A stretch of 64,000 nucleotides of DNA from Sphingobium sp. Ant17 (GCF_000588875.1 NZ_JEMV01000018.1:18696-82695), one strand, 5' to 3'. Positions 26,713 through 37,863 are shown, numbered from the stretch's first letter. Notes: generated by a model not told the origin, from the letters alone. A program made the numbers and translations.

Positions 26713-27384
26713 ATGTTGACGCCCAAACAGCAGGAATTGCTGAGCTTCATTCAAACCCGCTTGGAAGAGGGCGGCGTGTCGCCTTCTTTCGAGGAGATGA
26801 AGGATGCGCTGGATCTGCGCTCCAAGTCGGGCATTCACCGTCTGATCAACGCGCTGGAAGAACGCGGCTTCATCCGCCGCCTGCCCAACCGTGCCCGCGC
26901 GCTTGAAGTCTTGAAGTTGCCCGATGCCATGCACCGCATCCCGGCCCCGATCGTCGCGCCTAAACCCCAGGTCTCGGCGCCACAGCTCATTGCCGCCAAC
27001 GACGTGATCGAAATTCCCATGCACGGCCGGATCGCAGCAGGCGTCCCGATCGAAGCGATGGAAGGGCAGACGATGCTGTCCGTTCCCGCCGCGCTGCTTG
27101 GCGCGGGCGATCATTATGCGCTGGAAGTGTCCGGCGATTCGATGATGGAGGCGGGTATTCTGGACGGTGACTTTGCGCTGATCCAGCGGACCGAAGTTGC
27201 GCGCGAGGGCCAGATCGTCGTCGCCCTGATCGACGAGAATGAAGCCACGCTCAAATATTTCCGCCGCGAAGGGCAAAGGGTGCGGCTCGACCCGGCCAAC
27301 AGCGCCTATGAGCCGCAAATCTACGACCCGCGCCAGGTCCAGATCCAGGGCAAACTCGCCGGACTGCTTCGCCGCTATAATTGA
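26713..27384 (+). CDS. lexA: SOS repressor LexA
   Basis: A 223-residue repressor: winged-helix DNA-binding domain (residues 1-65, with [17 protein letters not shown] as recognition part) and an S24 autopeptidase domain. The self-cleavage bond is A109-G110 in RIAAGVPIE; the catalytic pair is S143 (VSGDSMM) and K181 (ATLKYF). The start is the ATG at 26713, with GGAGG 9 nt upstream; the frame to 26653 lies within the promoter. RecA filaments trigger cleavage after DNA damage. Its end overlaps the convergent comEC by 10 nt. Confidence 0.96.
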   Translation: MLTPKQQELLSFIQTRLEEGGVSPSFEEMKDALDLRSKSGIHRLINALEERGFIRRLPNRARALEVLKLPDAMHRIPAPIVAPKPQVSAPQLIAANDVIEIPMHGRIAAGVPIEAMEGQTMLSVPAALLGAGDHYALEVSGDSMMEAGILDGDFALIQRTEVAREGQIVVALIDENEATLKYFRREGQRVRLDPANSAYEPQIYDPRQVQIQGKLAGLLRRYN

Positions 27385-29571
27385 GGCCGAGGCCGCGCAT
27401 AGAATGGGCGCGACTTCGACGGAGCATATCGGGGTGACCGCTTGGGGATCGGCACGATCCAGGGGTGGGCATCTCCCGCCTGACGCACCGTACGAACGGC
27501 GGCATGGTCCAGATCGATGGCTATGCCGCCGGTTCGCGCCAACAGCCGACGGTCGATCTTGAGCCAGCGCGGGCGGCACCAGCGCGGCAGACCGCGATCG
27601 GCAATGACGATGTCCGCAGCCGCGCAATCGCGGGCGAAGGTAGCGCGGTCCACCAGCATATCGCTGCGGGTCACGAGCAACTGCCAGCGCCGCCCGCCCG
27701 CCATCAACCCGACCGCGCACAAATCGCTCGAACAGCGCGCCTGCGGCAACCGCGCGATCGACTCCAACGTCCCATCATAACCCGCGCTTTCCGACAAGAC
27801 ATCGCGCACATAGTCGCCCGCCCCTGCGCGCAGGATCGCCATGCGACCATCAGGCGTCCGCACCGCCACATGGCGGCCATCGCCGGTCACCAATATGTCG
27901 GGCGGCGACAGAAAAATTATGGTGATGACGCCCGCGACCAACGGCCCCAGCCCCAGCCAGCGCCACCGGCTGCGCCACAGCAAACACCAGAGCATCCCCG
28001 CCATCATGCCTGCAAAGACGAACGCGGGCACCGAAGGGGTCAACATCGTCGCCCAAGGACTGGCCGAGACCCCATGGGCGATCATCAGCAACAGCGTCAG
28101 CGCCTGCTGCGTCAACCACCAGAAGGGCGCGCCGAGGCCGACCATATCGAACAGCAACGCCAACGCCTCCAGCGGCATCACGACAAAGGTAGTGAGCGGG
28201 ATCGCGACGATATTGGCGAAGGCACCCAACATACCCGCCTTGTGAAAATGGAACAGCGCGATCGGCATAAGCACCAGTTCGATGACGAAACCCGTCGCCA
28301 ATGTCACCAGGAGCATGCGTATAACCTTGCGCCAGCGCGCCTCGTCCCGCGCGACGGCAAAGGCACCGAACCGCTTATGCTCAGCCAAGGCAACCAGCGC
28401 CGTGACCGCGGCAAAGCTCATCTGGAAACTCGGCCCGACCAGCGCTTCGGGCCAAAAGACCAGCACGATCAGTGCGCCCGTCGCCACCAGCCGCAGCGTA
28501 ATCGCATCCCGCCCCATCGCAAGGCGCCCAGCACCAACAGCGCGGCGATGCAGGACCGCACCGTTGGCACCTCGGCCCCCGTCAGCAGCGTATAGCCGAC
28601 CCCCGCCAGCGCGCCCCCTGTGGCCGCGATCAGCATCAACGGCCAGTCGAGCGCCGCCTGGCGGCTAAGCGCCATGACCCGCATCAACAGGAAGATCACC
28701 GCCCCGATCAGCGCCGTCACATGCAATCCACTGATCGACAGCAAATGCGCCAACCCGCTGTTGCGCATCGCTTCGGCATCGACCTCGGCAATCGCCCCCT
28801 GATCGCCGGTCGCCAGCGCGATGGCGATACCCTTCGCCGGATCATCCACCTGCCCAGCAATATGGGCGAACAGCCGCGCCCGCAGCGGTGTCCCACCCGT
28901 AGCAGGCCGCACTACCTCTATCGGTTTCAAGGCCTTGCCGGTCGCGCCTATCCCTTCAAAATAGCGCGCGCGGCGAAATCATATCCACCCGGCACACTGG
29001 GTGGTGCAGGTGGCATCAGGCGCACCCGAAAGCGGATCGTCGCCCCTTCGCCCAACCCGATGGGCACGTCGCTGTCCGCGATATTGACCCGGATGACCTT
29101 TGGCAGGGTCGGCGCATCCACCGGGCGCAGCATGGCGCGCACCATCTGCTGGGCGGGAACCGCGCGGACCGACAGGACGTCGCCCGTCACCCGAACGAAT
29201 GTCGCGCGGGCTAGCGGCGCTTGCCCCAGCAGCGACGCTTTCCCCCATATCAGCACGCAACCCATGCAGGCCAGCACCCCGCCCGCCACCATCATCCGCC
29301 GCAACCGCGCGCCATCGGGCAGCAACACCCCCAGACAAGCGAGCGCCAACGCCCCGCAGCAAAAGGCCAGCCACGCCATCCGATGGGGCAAGGCGAACCA
29401 GGCCGCGATGCCGACCCCCAGCGCGATCGGTGCCCAAAGCGGAACCTGTTCCCGCTCTTTCTCCAGCCAGCGTTCCACCGCCGCAAATCCAGCGCGCAGC
29501 CGTGCAGTGACCTCGACCATAAGGGAGGTTTGTCGTGGCTCGAAAGCCATGCTAGGGGGCATCGCATCCAT
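27375..29571 (-). CDS. comEC: DNA uptake channel ComEC/Rec2, frame broken twice
   Basis: Three adjoining frames form one 732-residue ComEC when single bases are added near 28968 (restoring [17 protein letters not shown]) and near 28523 (restoring [16 protein letters not shown]). The N-terminal domain has two or three membrane helices and an OB fold. The competence core has [20 protein letters not shown] and many membrane helices. The C-terminal beta-lactamase-like domain appears short and degenerate. ComEC carries single-stranded DNA across the inner membrane in transformation. Several ATGs exist at the start; I keep the outermost at 29571. It is divergent from gltX by only 15 nt. Confidence 0.85.
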
Positions 29572-29586
29572 GGATCAGAAGGGCGA

Positions 29587-31042
29587 ATGTCAAGCAATAT
29601 GGTGGTGAACGCAACGGGAATGAACAAGCCGGTGGTGACCCGTTTCGCCCCCTCGCCTACGGGCTTCCTCCATATCGGTGGCGCTCGCACCGCCTTGTTC
29701 AACTGGCTGTTCGCGCGCCACCATGGCGGCAAGTTCCTCTTACGGATCGAGGATACCGACCGCGCCCGGTCGACCGAGGAAGCGGTCGCCGCGATTTTCG
29801 ACGGCCTGGACTGGCTCGGCCTTGGCGGCGATGAACCGGCCGTATTCCAGTTCGAGCGGACACCCCGCCATGCCGAAGTCGCTAATGCGATGCTCGCGGG
29901 CGGCCATGCCTATAAATGCTATGCCACGCCGGAAGAACTGGCCGCGCTGCGCGAAGAACAGCGCGCCGCCAAAAAGCCCATGCGCTATGATGGCCGCTGG
30001 CGCGACCGGTCACCAGAAGAAGCACCTGAAGGTGCGCCCTTCGTCATCCGCCTGAAGGCCCCGCGCGAAGGCGAGACGGTGATCGAGGATGCGGTGCAGG
30101 GCCGCGTCGTCGTGCAGAATGCCGAACTGGACGACATGATCCTGCTGCGGTCCGACGGCACGCCCACCTATATGCTGGCCGTGGTCGTGGACGATAACGA
30201 CATGGGCGTCACCCATGTCATTCGTGGCGACGATCATCTCAACAACGCCTTTCGCCAGCTTTGCATCATCCGCGCGATGGAGTGGGAAGAGCCGATTTAC
30301 GCGCATATCCCGCTGATCCACGGATCGGACGGCGCGAAACTGTCCAAGCGCCATGGCGCGCTGGGCGTTGATGCTTATCGCGACGAGATGGGGATGCTGC
30401 CCGAAGCGGTGCTGAACTATCTGCTACGTTTGGGCTGGGGCCATGGCGACGAGGAATTCATCCCCACCGCCCGCGCCATCGAATTGTTCGACGTATCGGG
30501 CGTCGGCCGCTCGCCCTCGCGGTTCGACATCAAGAAGCTGGAAAATCTCAACGGCCATTATCTGCGCCAGGCCGATGATGGCCGTCTCGCCGCCTTGGTG
30601 GCGCCTCGCGTCGAAGCACGGCTCGGCAAGCCATTGCCACAAACCGGTCTAGCACTTTTAGGCGAGGCAATGGCTTCGCTCAAACCGCGCGCTAAAAACG
30701 CTTAATGAAATTGCGGAGGGCGCGGAATTTCTGTTCAAAAATTGCCCGCTCGATTTTGACGAAAAGGCGTCGGCTCTGCTAGACGACTCGGCACGCGCGC
30801 TGCTGATAAAGACAGCCGACGCTCTTTCGGTCGCTCCATCCTGGACGGTCGAAGCGATTGAAGACGCGATACGCCACGTGGCGGAGGATGCCGGTCTGGG
30901 ACTGGGCAAGGTGGCGCAGCCATTACGGGCGGCACTCACCGGGCGCACTGTCTCGCCGGGGATTTTCGATGTCCTCTTCCTTTTGGGGAAAGAGGAAAGC
31001 TTGGAACGGCTGACCCATGCGGGGCACGCATCGGTTGGTTGA
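29587..31042 (+). CDS. gltX: Glutamyl-tRNA synthetase, frame broken by one extra A
   Basis: A 484-residue class I synthetase. The nucleotide-binding HIGH motif appears as [14 protein letters not shown], and the second signature as KLSKRHG. The frame ends early at PRAKNA because a run of five A (30694-30698) replaces four; removing one A gives [18 protein letters not shown] and runs through the anticodon-binding domain to the TGA at 31040-31042. The chosen start has AGAAGG upstream; an ATG at 29621 is also possible. The gene is essential, so the shift is almost surely a sequencing artefact. Alphaproteobacteria often have two GltX paralogues; I cannot say which one this is. Confidence 0.92.
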
Positions 31043-31062
31043 TGGCACTCAAGGAGAACAAT

Positions 31063-32349
31063 ATGTCGGATAATAATGCCACTTTGACCGTCGGAGGAGC
31101 GACGAAAGACTATGCCGTCATGGACGGCTCGGTCGGGCCCCAGGTCATCGACGTTCGCAAGCTTTACGCCAATACCGGCATGTTCACCTATGATCCGGGC
31201 TTCACCTCGACGGCGAGCTGCGAATCCGGCCTGACCTATATCGATGGCGATGAAGGCGTGCTGTTGCATCGTGGCTATCCGATCGGTCAGCTGGCCGAAG
31301 AATCCAGCTTCATGGAAGTCTGCTACCTGCTGCTGAACGGCGAACTGCCGTCCAAGACCGAGCTGGACGACTTCATCACCACGATCACGCGTCATACGAT
31401 GGTGCATGAACAACTCACCACATTCTATCGCGGTTTCCGCCGTGACGCGCACCCGATGGCGATCATGTGCGGCGTGGTCGGCGCCCTGTCGGCCTTCTAC
31501 CATGACTCGACCGACATCAACGATCCGGTACAGCGCAAGATCGCGAGCCACCGTCTGATCGCCAAGATGCCGACGATCGCGGCGATGGCGTATAAATATT
31601 CGGTGGGCCAGCCCTTCGTCTATCCGCGCAACGACCTGTCCTACACGGCAAACTTCCTGCGCATGACCTTCTCGGTCCCGGCGGAGGAATATATCCCCGA
31701 TCCGGTGATCGTGGATGCCATGGACAAGATCTTCATTCTCCATGCCGACCATGAGCAGAATGCCTCGACCTCGACCGTGCGTCTGGCTGGCTCTTCAGGG
31801 GCCAACCCCTTCGCCTGCATCGCGGCCGGCATCGCCTGCCTGTGGGGTCCGGCGCATGGCGGCGCGAACGAAGCGGCGCTCAACATGCTCCGCGAAATCG
31901 GCACGGTCGACAAGATCCCGGAATATATCGCTCGCGCCAAGAACAAGGACGATCCGTTCCGCCTGATGGGCTTTGGCCATCGCGTCTACAAGAACTACGA
32001 TCCCCGCGCGACGGTCATGCAAAAGACCGCCAAGGACGTGCTGGAGAAGCTGGGCGTCAACGATCCCGTGTTCGACGTCGCCAAGGAACTGGAGCAGATC
32101 GCCCTCAACGATCCCTATTTCATCGAAAAGAAGCTCTACCCCAATGTGGACTTTTATTCGGGTGTGATCCTGTCGGCGATCGGCTTCCCGACCGAGATGT
32201 TCACCGTCCTCTTCGCCCTCGCCCGTACCGTCGGCTGGGTCGCGCAGTGGAACGAAATGATCTCCGACCCAGCGCAGAAGATCGGCCGCCCGCGCCAGCT
32301 CTACACCGGCCCGACGCAGCGCGACTATGTGCCTGTCGAAAAGCGCTGA
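31063..32349 (+). CDS. gltA: Citrate synthase
   Basis: A 428-residue type II (hexameric) citrate synthase, which joins oxaloacetate and acetyl-CoA. The active-site regions are [28 protein letters not shown] and [15 protein letters not shown], with catalytic His and Asp residues present. The start at 31063 ([12 protein letters not shown]) has AAGGAG 6 nt upstream. It follows gltX closely and ends at a strong terminator. Confidence 0.97.
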   Translation: MSDNNATLTVGGATKDYAVMDGSVGPQVIDVRKLYANTGMFTYDPGFTSTASCESGLTYIDGDEGVLLHRGYPIGQLAEESSFMEVCYLLLNGELPSKTELDDFITTITRHTMVHEQLTTFYRGFRRDAHPMAIMCGVVGALSAFYHDSTDINDPVQRKIASHRLIAKMPTIAAMAYKYSVGQPFVYPRNDLSYTANFLRMTFSVPAEEYIPDPVIVDAMDKIFILHADHEQNASTSTVRLAGSSGANPFACIAAGIACLWGPAHGGANEAALNMLREIGTVDKIPEYIARAKNKDDPFRLMGFGHRVYKNYDPRATVMQKTAKDVLEKLGVNDPVFDVAKELEQIALNDPYFIEKKLYPNVDFYSGVILSAIGFPTEMFTVLFALARTVGWVAQWNEMISDPAQKIGRPRQLYTGPTQRDYVPVEKR

Positions 32350-32373
32350 TCCGCGCCAGGTCTGACCAAAAAA

Positions 32374-32402
32374 ACGGCGCTCCGAGAGGGGCGCCGTTTT
32401 TC
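32374..32402 (+). terminator. Rho-independent terminator of gltA
   Basis: Stem ACGGCGC/GCGCCGT with a 10-nt loop, followed by TTTTTCG, 24 nt after the gltA stop. Confidence 0.9.
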
Positions 32403-32492
32403 GTTGTGCAGTAATCAGGGAAAAACCGGGCGCGGCACATGTCCACCAGACGCAGTTATGCCGTTCGCCCAAACATCATCAATGTCAGAAAA

Positions 32493-32568
32493 TGGTGGAG
32501 CCTAGCGGGATCGAACCGCTGACCTCCTGCATGCCATGCAGGCGCTCTCCCAGCTGAGCTAAGGCCCC
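32493..32568 (-). tRNA. tRNA-Ala(GGC), copy 1
   Basis: 76 nt. The acceptor GGGGCCT pairs with AGGCTCC (one G-T pair); the anticodon loop ATGGCAT gives anticodon GGC; the T arm has GGTTCGATCCC and CCA is encoded. It is identical to the copy at 32660. Confidence 0.96.
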
Positions 32569-32659
32569 ATTTGGGCGTGGTGCAAGGCCGCACGCCACAT
32601 GGATCAAACCCTGTCCGGCAAATCCCGCAAGGGATAAGACCGTCGGTCGGATATAAGGA

Positions 32660-32735
32660 TGGTGGAGCCTAGCGGGATCGAACCGCTGACCTCCTGCATG
32701 CCATGCAGGCGCTCTCCCAGCTGAGCTAAGGCCCC
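32660..32735 (-). tRNA. tRNA-Ala(GGC), copy 2
   Basis: Identical 76-nt copy of the gene at 32493, upstream of it on the same strand with 91 nt between them. Unrelated flanks beyond about 5 nt point to an older tandem duplication or gene conversion. Confidence 0.96.
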
Positions 32736-32823
32736 GTCACCATCGTGAAACGCCGTTGGGACGGCGCTTGCGAGGTCGCTGCCATTAAGTCGCAGCAACC
32801 TCCTTGGCAAGAACAAAAATCAG

Positions 32824-33159
32824 TTAATTGTCATCGCTGTCGTCGTCGCCCGCGGCTTCGACACCCAGGTCGTCGTCGCCGCCCAGATCGACGTCATTAT
32901 CCGGCGAATCGCCGTCATCATCGACGTCCAAATCCAGATCCAGATCATCGTCAGCCGTTTCCAGCTTGCCATCGGCGGTTTCGATAACCTTCTTGGGCGC
33001 TTCTTCGTAGGGAAGCGGTTGCTTGGACTTGAGAACCGGCTCCGGTTCCCAGGCCGCGTTGCAGTTGATGCAGACGACCGGATCGTCCTTGCCCAGGTCA
33101 TAGAAGCGGGTTGCGCATTTCGGGCAGGTCCGTTTCGTGCCCCATTCAGCCTTCACCAT
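32824..33159 (-). CDS. TIGR02300 / FYDLN-acid family protein
   Basis: A 111-residue protein. The N-terminal zinc-ribbon-like part has CPKC and CINC (TKRTCPKCATRFYDLGKDDPVVCINC), and the C-terminal third is almost all Asp, Glu, Gly and Ala. This combination defines the alphaproteobacterial FYDLN-acid family, whose role is unknown to me; zinc binding and an acidic tail suggest a nucleic-acid- or protein-associated factor. It is divergent from aroA and just downstream of the tRNA-Ala pair in orientation. Confidence 0.9.
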   Translation of the reverse strand: MVKAEWGTKRTCPKCATRFYDLGKDDPVVCINCNAAWEPEPVLKSKQPLPYEEAPKKVIETADGKLETADDDLDLDLDVDDDGDSPDNDVDLGGDDDLGVEAAGDDDSDDN

Positions 33160-33306
33160 GTCCGGCCTGTTCCTTTATAGATGCTCAAATAGACTTTACG
33201 CGGCGCAACGGCTGTTGCCCACGAAACGTCGCGCGCCTTGCCATAGCCCAAGCGCGCTGTCAAAAGCCGGGCGCATTTTTTCCCGCCAGACCAGACTGGA
33301 CGAACC

Positions 33307-34647
33307 GTGACCGCTGCTGCCGAATTGCCCCGCCCGATGACATTCACCGCCGCGCCTGCGCTGACAGGCAGCGTGACCGTACCGGGGGACAAGAGCATTT
33401 CGCACCGATCGCTGATGCTTTCGGCGCTGGCCGTGGGCGAAAGCCGGGTGGAAGGCCTGTTGGAGGGCGAGGACGTGCTAGCGACCGCCGCCGCCATGCG
33501 GGCGATGGGCGCGGACATTCAACGCGACGCGGATGGCATCTGGCATATTCATGGCGTGGGCGTCGGTGGGCTGCTCCAGCCGGAGGGCGCGCTCGACATG
33601 GGCAATAGCGGCACGTCGACCCGCCTGCTCATGGGCCTGCTCGCCAGCCATGATCTGACCGCGACCTTTATCGGCGATGCCTCACTCAGCAAGCGCCCCA
33701 TGGCGCGCGTCACCGACCCACTGGCGCAAATGGGTGCCAGCTTCACCACCAGCCCTGGCGGCCGGTTGCCACTCACCATGCGCGGCGCCTGCCCCGCGGT
33801 GCCGCTCGACTATCGTCTGCCCGTCGCCTCGGCGCAGGTGAAGTCAGCGATCCTGCTCGCAGGCCTCAATACGCCAGGCATCACCCGCGTCGTCGAGCCG
33901 ATCCCGACCCGCGACCATAGCGAACGGATGCTGCGGGGATTCGGTGCGGACCTTAGCGTAGAAGTGGAAGCCGACGGCACCCGCATCATCACGCTGGTCG
34001 GCGAAGCCGAATTGCAGCCGCAGCAGATTGTCGTGCCCGGCGACCCCTCCTCCGCCGCCTTCCCGATGGTCGCCGCGCTGCTGGTGCCGGGGTCGAAGGT
34101 AACGATCGCCAATGTCGGCCTCAACGCCACGCGCGCTGGCCTTATCGACCTGCTGCGCGAAATGGGCGGTTCCATCGAGGTCATAAATGCCCGCGAGGTC
34201 GGCGGCGAACCTGTGGGCGACCTGATCGTCACAGCGTCGGTCCTCCAGGGTATCGAGCCAGATCCGGCCCGCGCACCGAGCATGATCGATGAATATCCCG
34301 TCGCCTTTATCGCCGCCGCCTTGGCACAGGGACGCAGCGTCTTTCGCGGACTGGACGAATTGCGCGTCAAGGAATCCGACCGGATCGCCGCCATGGCAGC
34401 GGGCCTCCGCGCGATCGGCGTTCCGGTCGAGGAATTGGAGGACGGCCTCATCATCGAAGGGAGCGGCGGCGCACCGCTCAAAGGCGGCGGGCCGATCGCC
34501 ACCAAGCTCGACCATCGTATCGCCATGAGCTTCGCCGTCGCGGGCCTGGTCTCGCGCGATGGCGTGACGATCGATGACATGCGCCCGGTCGCCACCAGCT
34601 TCCCGTCCTTCACCGCGCTGCTCCAGACGCTGGGTGCCATGGCATGA
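33307..34647 (+). CDS. aroA: 3-phosphoshikimate 1-carboxyvinyltransferase (EPSP synthase)
   Basis: A 446-residue enzyme of the shikimate pathway that joins PEP and shikimate-3-phosphate. It has [16 protein letters not shown] near the start, [14 protein letters not shown], and [13 protein letters not shown] near the end. The active-site loop is DKSISHRSL with Ala in the following segments, as in class II-like enzymes of this group. The GTG at 33307 is used; the ATG at 33337 (MTFTAAPAL) is an equally possible start. ATGA overlap with the next gene. Confidence 0.94.
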   Translation: MTAAAELPRPMTFTAAPALTGSVTVPGDKSISHRSLMLSALAVGESRVEGLLEGEDVLATAAAMRAMGADIQRDADGIWHIHGVGVGGLLQPEGALDMGNSGTSTRLLMGLLASHDLTATFIGDASLSKRPMARVTDPLAQMGASFTTSPGGRLPLTMRGACPAVPLDYRLPVASAQVKSAILLAGLNTPGITRVVEPIPTRDHSERMLRGFGADLSVEVEADGTRIITLVGEAELQPQQIVVPGDPSSAAFPMVAALLVPGSKVTIANVGLNATRAGLIDLLREMGGSIEVINAREVGGEPVGDLIVTASVLQGIEPDPARAPSMIDEYPVAFIAAALAQGRSVFRGLDELRVKESDRIAAMAAGLRAIGVPVEELEDGLIIEGSGGAPLKGGGPIATKLDHRIAMSFAVAGLVSRDGVTIDDMRPVATSFPSFTALLQTLGAMA

Positions 34648-34892
34648 CCTTCGACTGGGCCAATATCATCGGTCTGGCGGGCAGCGCCATGATGGTCGTT
34701 GCTTATGCCTACAGCAACATCGCCAAGCAGATGAACTTTGTCTTTTTCAATCTGTTGAACCTCATCGGCTCATTGCTGCTCATCTGGTCGCTGACCGTGC
34801 ATTTCAACCTAGCGTCCATGGCGCTGGAAATCGTCTGGACCCTCATCGCCCTGCTGGGCCTCGTCAAAGCCATGAAAAGAAAATCCGCATGA
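34644..34892 (+). CDS. Small membrane protein, CBU_0592-like
   Basis: An 82-residue protein with three predicted membrane helices ([53 protein letters not shown]). The pattern resembles the CBU_0592 family. ATGA overlaps join it to aroA before and cmk after. Its function is unknown; the coupling suggests only co-expression. Confidence 0.8.
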   Translation: MTFDWANIIGLAGSAMMVVAYAYSNIAKQMNFVFFNLLNLIGSLLLIWSLTVHFNLASMALEIVWTLIALLGLVKAMKRKSA

Positions 34893-35523
34893 TCATCGCC
34901 GTCGACGGCCCCGCCGCATCGGGCAAGGCACCATCGCCAAGGCCCTTGGTCGTCATTATGCCCTGCCCGTTCTCGATACCGGCCTGCTCTACCGTGCGGT
35001 CGGCCTAGCCGTGCTTAAGGCGGGCGGCGACCCGGACATCGAATCGGACACGCTCGCCGCCTGCGCCTTTGACGACGAAACCCTGGCCGACCCGGCCTTG
35101 CGCAGCGAAGCGGTCGGTAGCCTCGCCTCACGCGTCTCCGTCCATCAGGCGGTGCGCGACGCCCTCGTTAAACGGCAGCGCGATTTCGCGACCCAGCCGG
35201 GCGGCGCGATATTGGACGGACGCGACATCGGCACCGTCATCGCGCCTGATGCCCACGCCAAGTTGTTCGTCACCGCCAGCGTCCATGTCCGCGCGCAACG
35301 CCGCTATCAGGATGCTCTATCGCACGGTGGCCATCCTGATATGGACTCGCTTGTAGCCGACATCCAGGCGCGCGACACCCGCGACATGAGTCGCGACCAT
35401 GCGCCGCTCAAGGTCGCCGATGGTGCGGACTTGCTAGACACCAGCGATTTGTCTATAGACGCGGCCGTCCGCCAGGCGATTGCGCTTGTGGACGCCCAGC
35501 TTGAAGGTCGCTCCCGCAGCTGA
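34889..35523 (+). CDS. cmk: Cytidylate kinase, frame broken by one base
   Basis: A predicted 211-residue kinase that phosphorylates CMP and dCMP. It starts at 34889 ([13 protein letters not shown]) in a P-loop and breaks immediately after the Lys. Restoring one G near 34927 gives GKGTIAKALGRHYALPVLDT, the normal P-loop and CMP-binding start, and enters the long frame with LDGRDIGTVIAPDAHAKLFV and RDTRDMSRDHAPL. The gene is essential in most bacteria and sits directly before rpsA, a conserved pairing, so the shift is likely an artefact. Confidence 0.9.
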
Positions 35524-35693
35524 CCCGTCAAGGCGTGCGGTATTCCGCGCGCCCTTTTCGCTTTTCTCGTCTGCGCGTCCATGAACGCTTTCGCGTCAAC
35601 GGATGTCCTTGCCGCATGCGGCGTCGGGGACAGTTTGGCCAAAGACCATCGGATACAACCGGTTGGCCAGCAATGATGAGTGAAGGACTAACC

Positions 35694-37406
35694 ATGGCCT
35701 CTACGGCATTCCCCACGCGCGACGATTTCGCCGCGCTTCTCAATGATTCCCTCGGTGGTGAGGACGGCGGCTTCGAAGGCCGCGTCGTCAAGGGCACCGT
35801 TACTGCCATCGAAAACGACCTGGCCGTCATCGACGTAGGTCTGAAGTCCGAAGGCCGCGTGCCGCTGCGCGAATTCGCGATGCCCGGCCAGAAGGCCGAC
35901 ATCAAGGTCGGCGACGAAGTCGAAGTCTATGTCGATCGCGTCGAAAACGCCCATGGCGAAGCCATGCTGTCGCGTGACCGCGCCCGCCGCGAAGCGGCCT
36001 GGGACAAGCTGGAAGCCGAGTTCACTGAGAGCGCCCGCGTCGAAGGCGTCATCTTCGGCCGCGTCAAGGGTGGCTTCACCGTCGACCTCGACGGCGCTGT
36101 GGCTTTCCTGCCCGGTTCGCAGGTCGACATCCGCCCCGTGCGCGACGTCACCCCGCTGATGGACATTCCGCAGCCTTTCCAGATCCTCAAGATGGATCGC
36201 CGCCGCGGCAACATCGTTGTGTCGCGTCGCGCCATTCTGGAAGAGACCCGCGCCGAACAGCGCAGCGGCCTCATCCAGACGCTGGCCGAAGGCCAGATCA
36301 TCGAAGGCGTCGTCAAGAACATCACCGATTATGGTGCGTTCGTTGACCTGGGCGGCATCGATGGCCTGCTGCACGTCACCGATCTCAGCTACAAGCGCAT
36401 CAACCACCCCAATGAGATGATCAACATCGGCGACACGGTGAAGGTGCAGATCATCCGCATCAACCGCGACACGCAGCGCATCTCGCTCGGCATGAAGCAG
36501 CTTGAAAGCGATCCGTGGGAAGGCGCATCGGCCAAGTATCCCGTCGGTGCCAAGCTGTCGGGCCGCGTCACGAACATCACCGAATATGGTGCGTTCGTCG
36601 AGCTGGAAGCCGGCATCGAAGGCCTGGTCCATGTGTCCGAAATGTCCTGGACCAAGAAGAACGTCCACCCCGGCAAGATCGTTTCGACCAGCCAGGAAGT
36701 CGAAGTTCTGGTCCTCGAAGTCGATCCCGAAAAGCGCCGCATCTCGCTCGGCCTCAAGCAGGCCCAGAGCAATCCCTGGGATAGCTTTGCCGAACGTCAC
36801 CCGATCGGTTCGACCGTCGAAGGCGAAGTCAAGAATGCGACCGAGTTCGGCCTGTTCATCGGCCTGGACGGCGACGTCGATGGCATGGTCCACATGTCCG
36901 ACATCGCGTGGGGCATTTCGGGCGAAGACGCGCTGGCGCTGCACCGCAAGGGCGAGGCCGTTCAGGCTGTCGTTCTCGACATCGACGTCGAGAAGGAGCG
37001 CATCAGCCTCGGCATGAAGCAGCTTGAGCGTGGTGGTCCGGCCGCTGGCGGTACGACCGCTGCTGCTGCTGGCCTCAACAAGAATGCGATCGTCACCGTG
37101 ACCGTTCTTGAAGTCCGTGACGGCGGTCTGGAAGTCCAGGCTGGCGACGATGGTGCCACCGGCTTTATCAAGCGCAGCGACCTTGGCCGTGACCGTGACG
37201 AGCAGCGTTCGGAACGCTTCCAGATCGGCCAGAAGTTCGACGCCATGATCACCGGCTTCGACCGTGCCAAGAAGCCAACCTTCTCGATCAAGGCGATGCA
37301 GATCGCTGAAGAGAAGCAGGCCGTTGCGCAGTACGGTTCGTCCGACAGCGGCGCGTCGCTGGGCGACATTCTGGGCGAAGCACTCAAGGCGAAGACCGAA
37401 GGCTAA
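35694..37406 (+). CDS. rpsA: 30S ribosomal protein S1
   Basis: A 570-residue protein with six S1/OB repeats; repeats 3 and 4 are recognised by GIDGLLHVTDLSYKRINHP and GIEGLVHVSEMSWTKKN. S1 brings mRNA to the 30S subunit. The start is the ATG at 35694-35696 (MASTAFPTRDDFAALL) with AAGGA 7 nt upstream; the frame extends to 35535 without start signals. A strong bidirectional hairpin ends the gene. Confidence 0.96.
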   Translation: MASTAFPTRDDFAALLNDSLGGEDGGFEGRVVKGTVTAIENDLAVIDVGLKSEGRVPLREFAMPGQKADIKVGDEVEVYVDRVENAHGEAMLSRDRARREAAWDKLEAEFTESARVEGVIFGRVKGGFTVDLDGAVAFLPGSQVDIRPVRDVTPLMDIPQPFQILKMDRRRGNIVVSRRAILEETRAEQRSGLIQTLAEGQIIEGVVKNITDYGAFVDLGGIDGLLHVTDLSYKRINHPNEMINIGDTVKVQIIRINRDTQRISLGMKQLESDPWEGASAKYPVGAKLSGRVTNITEYGAFVELEAGIEGLVHVSEMSWTKKNVHPGKIVSTSQEVEVLVLEVDPEKRRISLGLKQAQSNPWDSFAERHPIGSTVEGEVKNATEFGLFIGLDGDVDGMVHMSDIAWGISGEDALALHRKGEAVQAVVLDIDVEKERISLGMKQLERGGPAAGGTTAAAAGLNKNAIVTVTVLEVRDGGLEVQAGDDGATGFIKRSDLGRDRDEQRSERFQIGQKFDAMITGFDRAKKPTFSIKAMQIAEEKQAVAQYGSSDSGASLGDILGEALKAKTEG

Positions 37407-37433
37407 GTCCTTTCGTCAAAGTCGACTAATTAG

Positions 37434-37469
37434 AAAAGCCCGCCGGGATCATAATCCCGGCGGGCTTTT
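37434..37469. terminator. Rho-independent terminator after rpsA
   Basis: A perfect 16-bp inverted repeat (AAAAGCCCGCCGGGAT, loop CATA). Its A and T ends allow termination in both directions; it lies 27 nt after the rpsA stop. Confidence 0.92.
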
Positions 37470-37572
37470 CATGTCCTTGCCGGATCGAAACAATCCCTTA
37501 CCTGCGTGATTGTCAACGCCCTGCAAAACCCCTATGATTAGGCAGGGAAAAATCAGGGGGCTCTGGAATTCG

Positions 37573-37863
37573 ATGATCCGTTCGGAATTGATCCAGAAAC
37601 TGGCCGATGAAAATCCGGGCCTGACCCTCCCGGAAGTGGAGCGAATTGTCGACCTTTTCTTCAAGGAGATTGTCGATCGACTGGCATCAGGCGGGCGCGT
37701 CGAATTGCGCGGCTTCGGCGCCTTCACCACCCGCGCTCGCGACGCCCGCACCGGACGCAATCCCCGTACCGGCGAACAAGTGCCCGTCAGCGCCAAGCGC
37801 GTCCCCTATTTCAAGCCCGGCAAGGAAATGCGTGAACGGCTGAATGCCGATCATGAGGATTGA
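37573..37863 (+). CDS. ihfB: Integration host factor subunit beta
   Basis: A 96-residue HU/IHF protein. It has the dimer core [18 protein letters not shown], the beta-arm [15 protein letters not shown] with the intercalating Pro in GRNPRTG, and the end [10 protein letters not shown]. It bends DNA as a heterodimer with IhfA. The start is the ATG at 37573; longer forms begin within the leader. It follows rpsA, as in many proteobacteria. Confidence 0.94.
   Translation: MIRSELIQKLADENPGLTLPEVERIVDLFFKEIVDRLASGGRVELRGFGAFTTRARDARTGRNPRTGEQVPVSAKRVPYFKPGKEMRERLNADHED

Noticed and set aside
30691..31042. Truncated gltX with a separate small downstream gene
   Set aside because: The downstream frame continues the GltX anticodon-binding domain once one A of a five-A run is removed.
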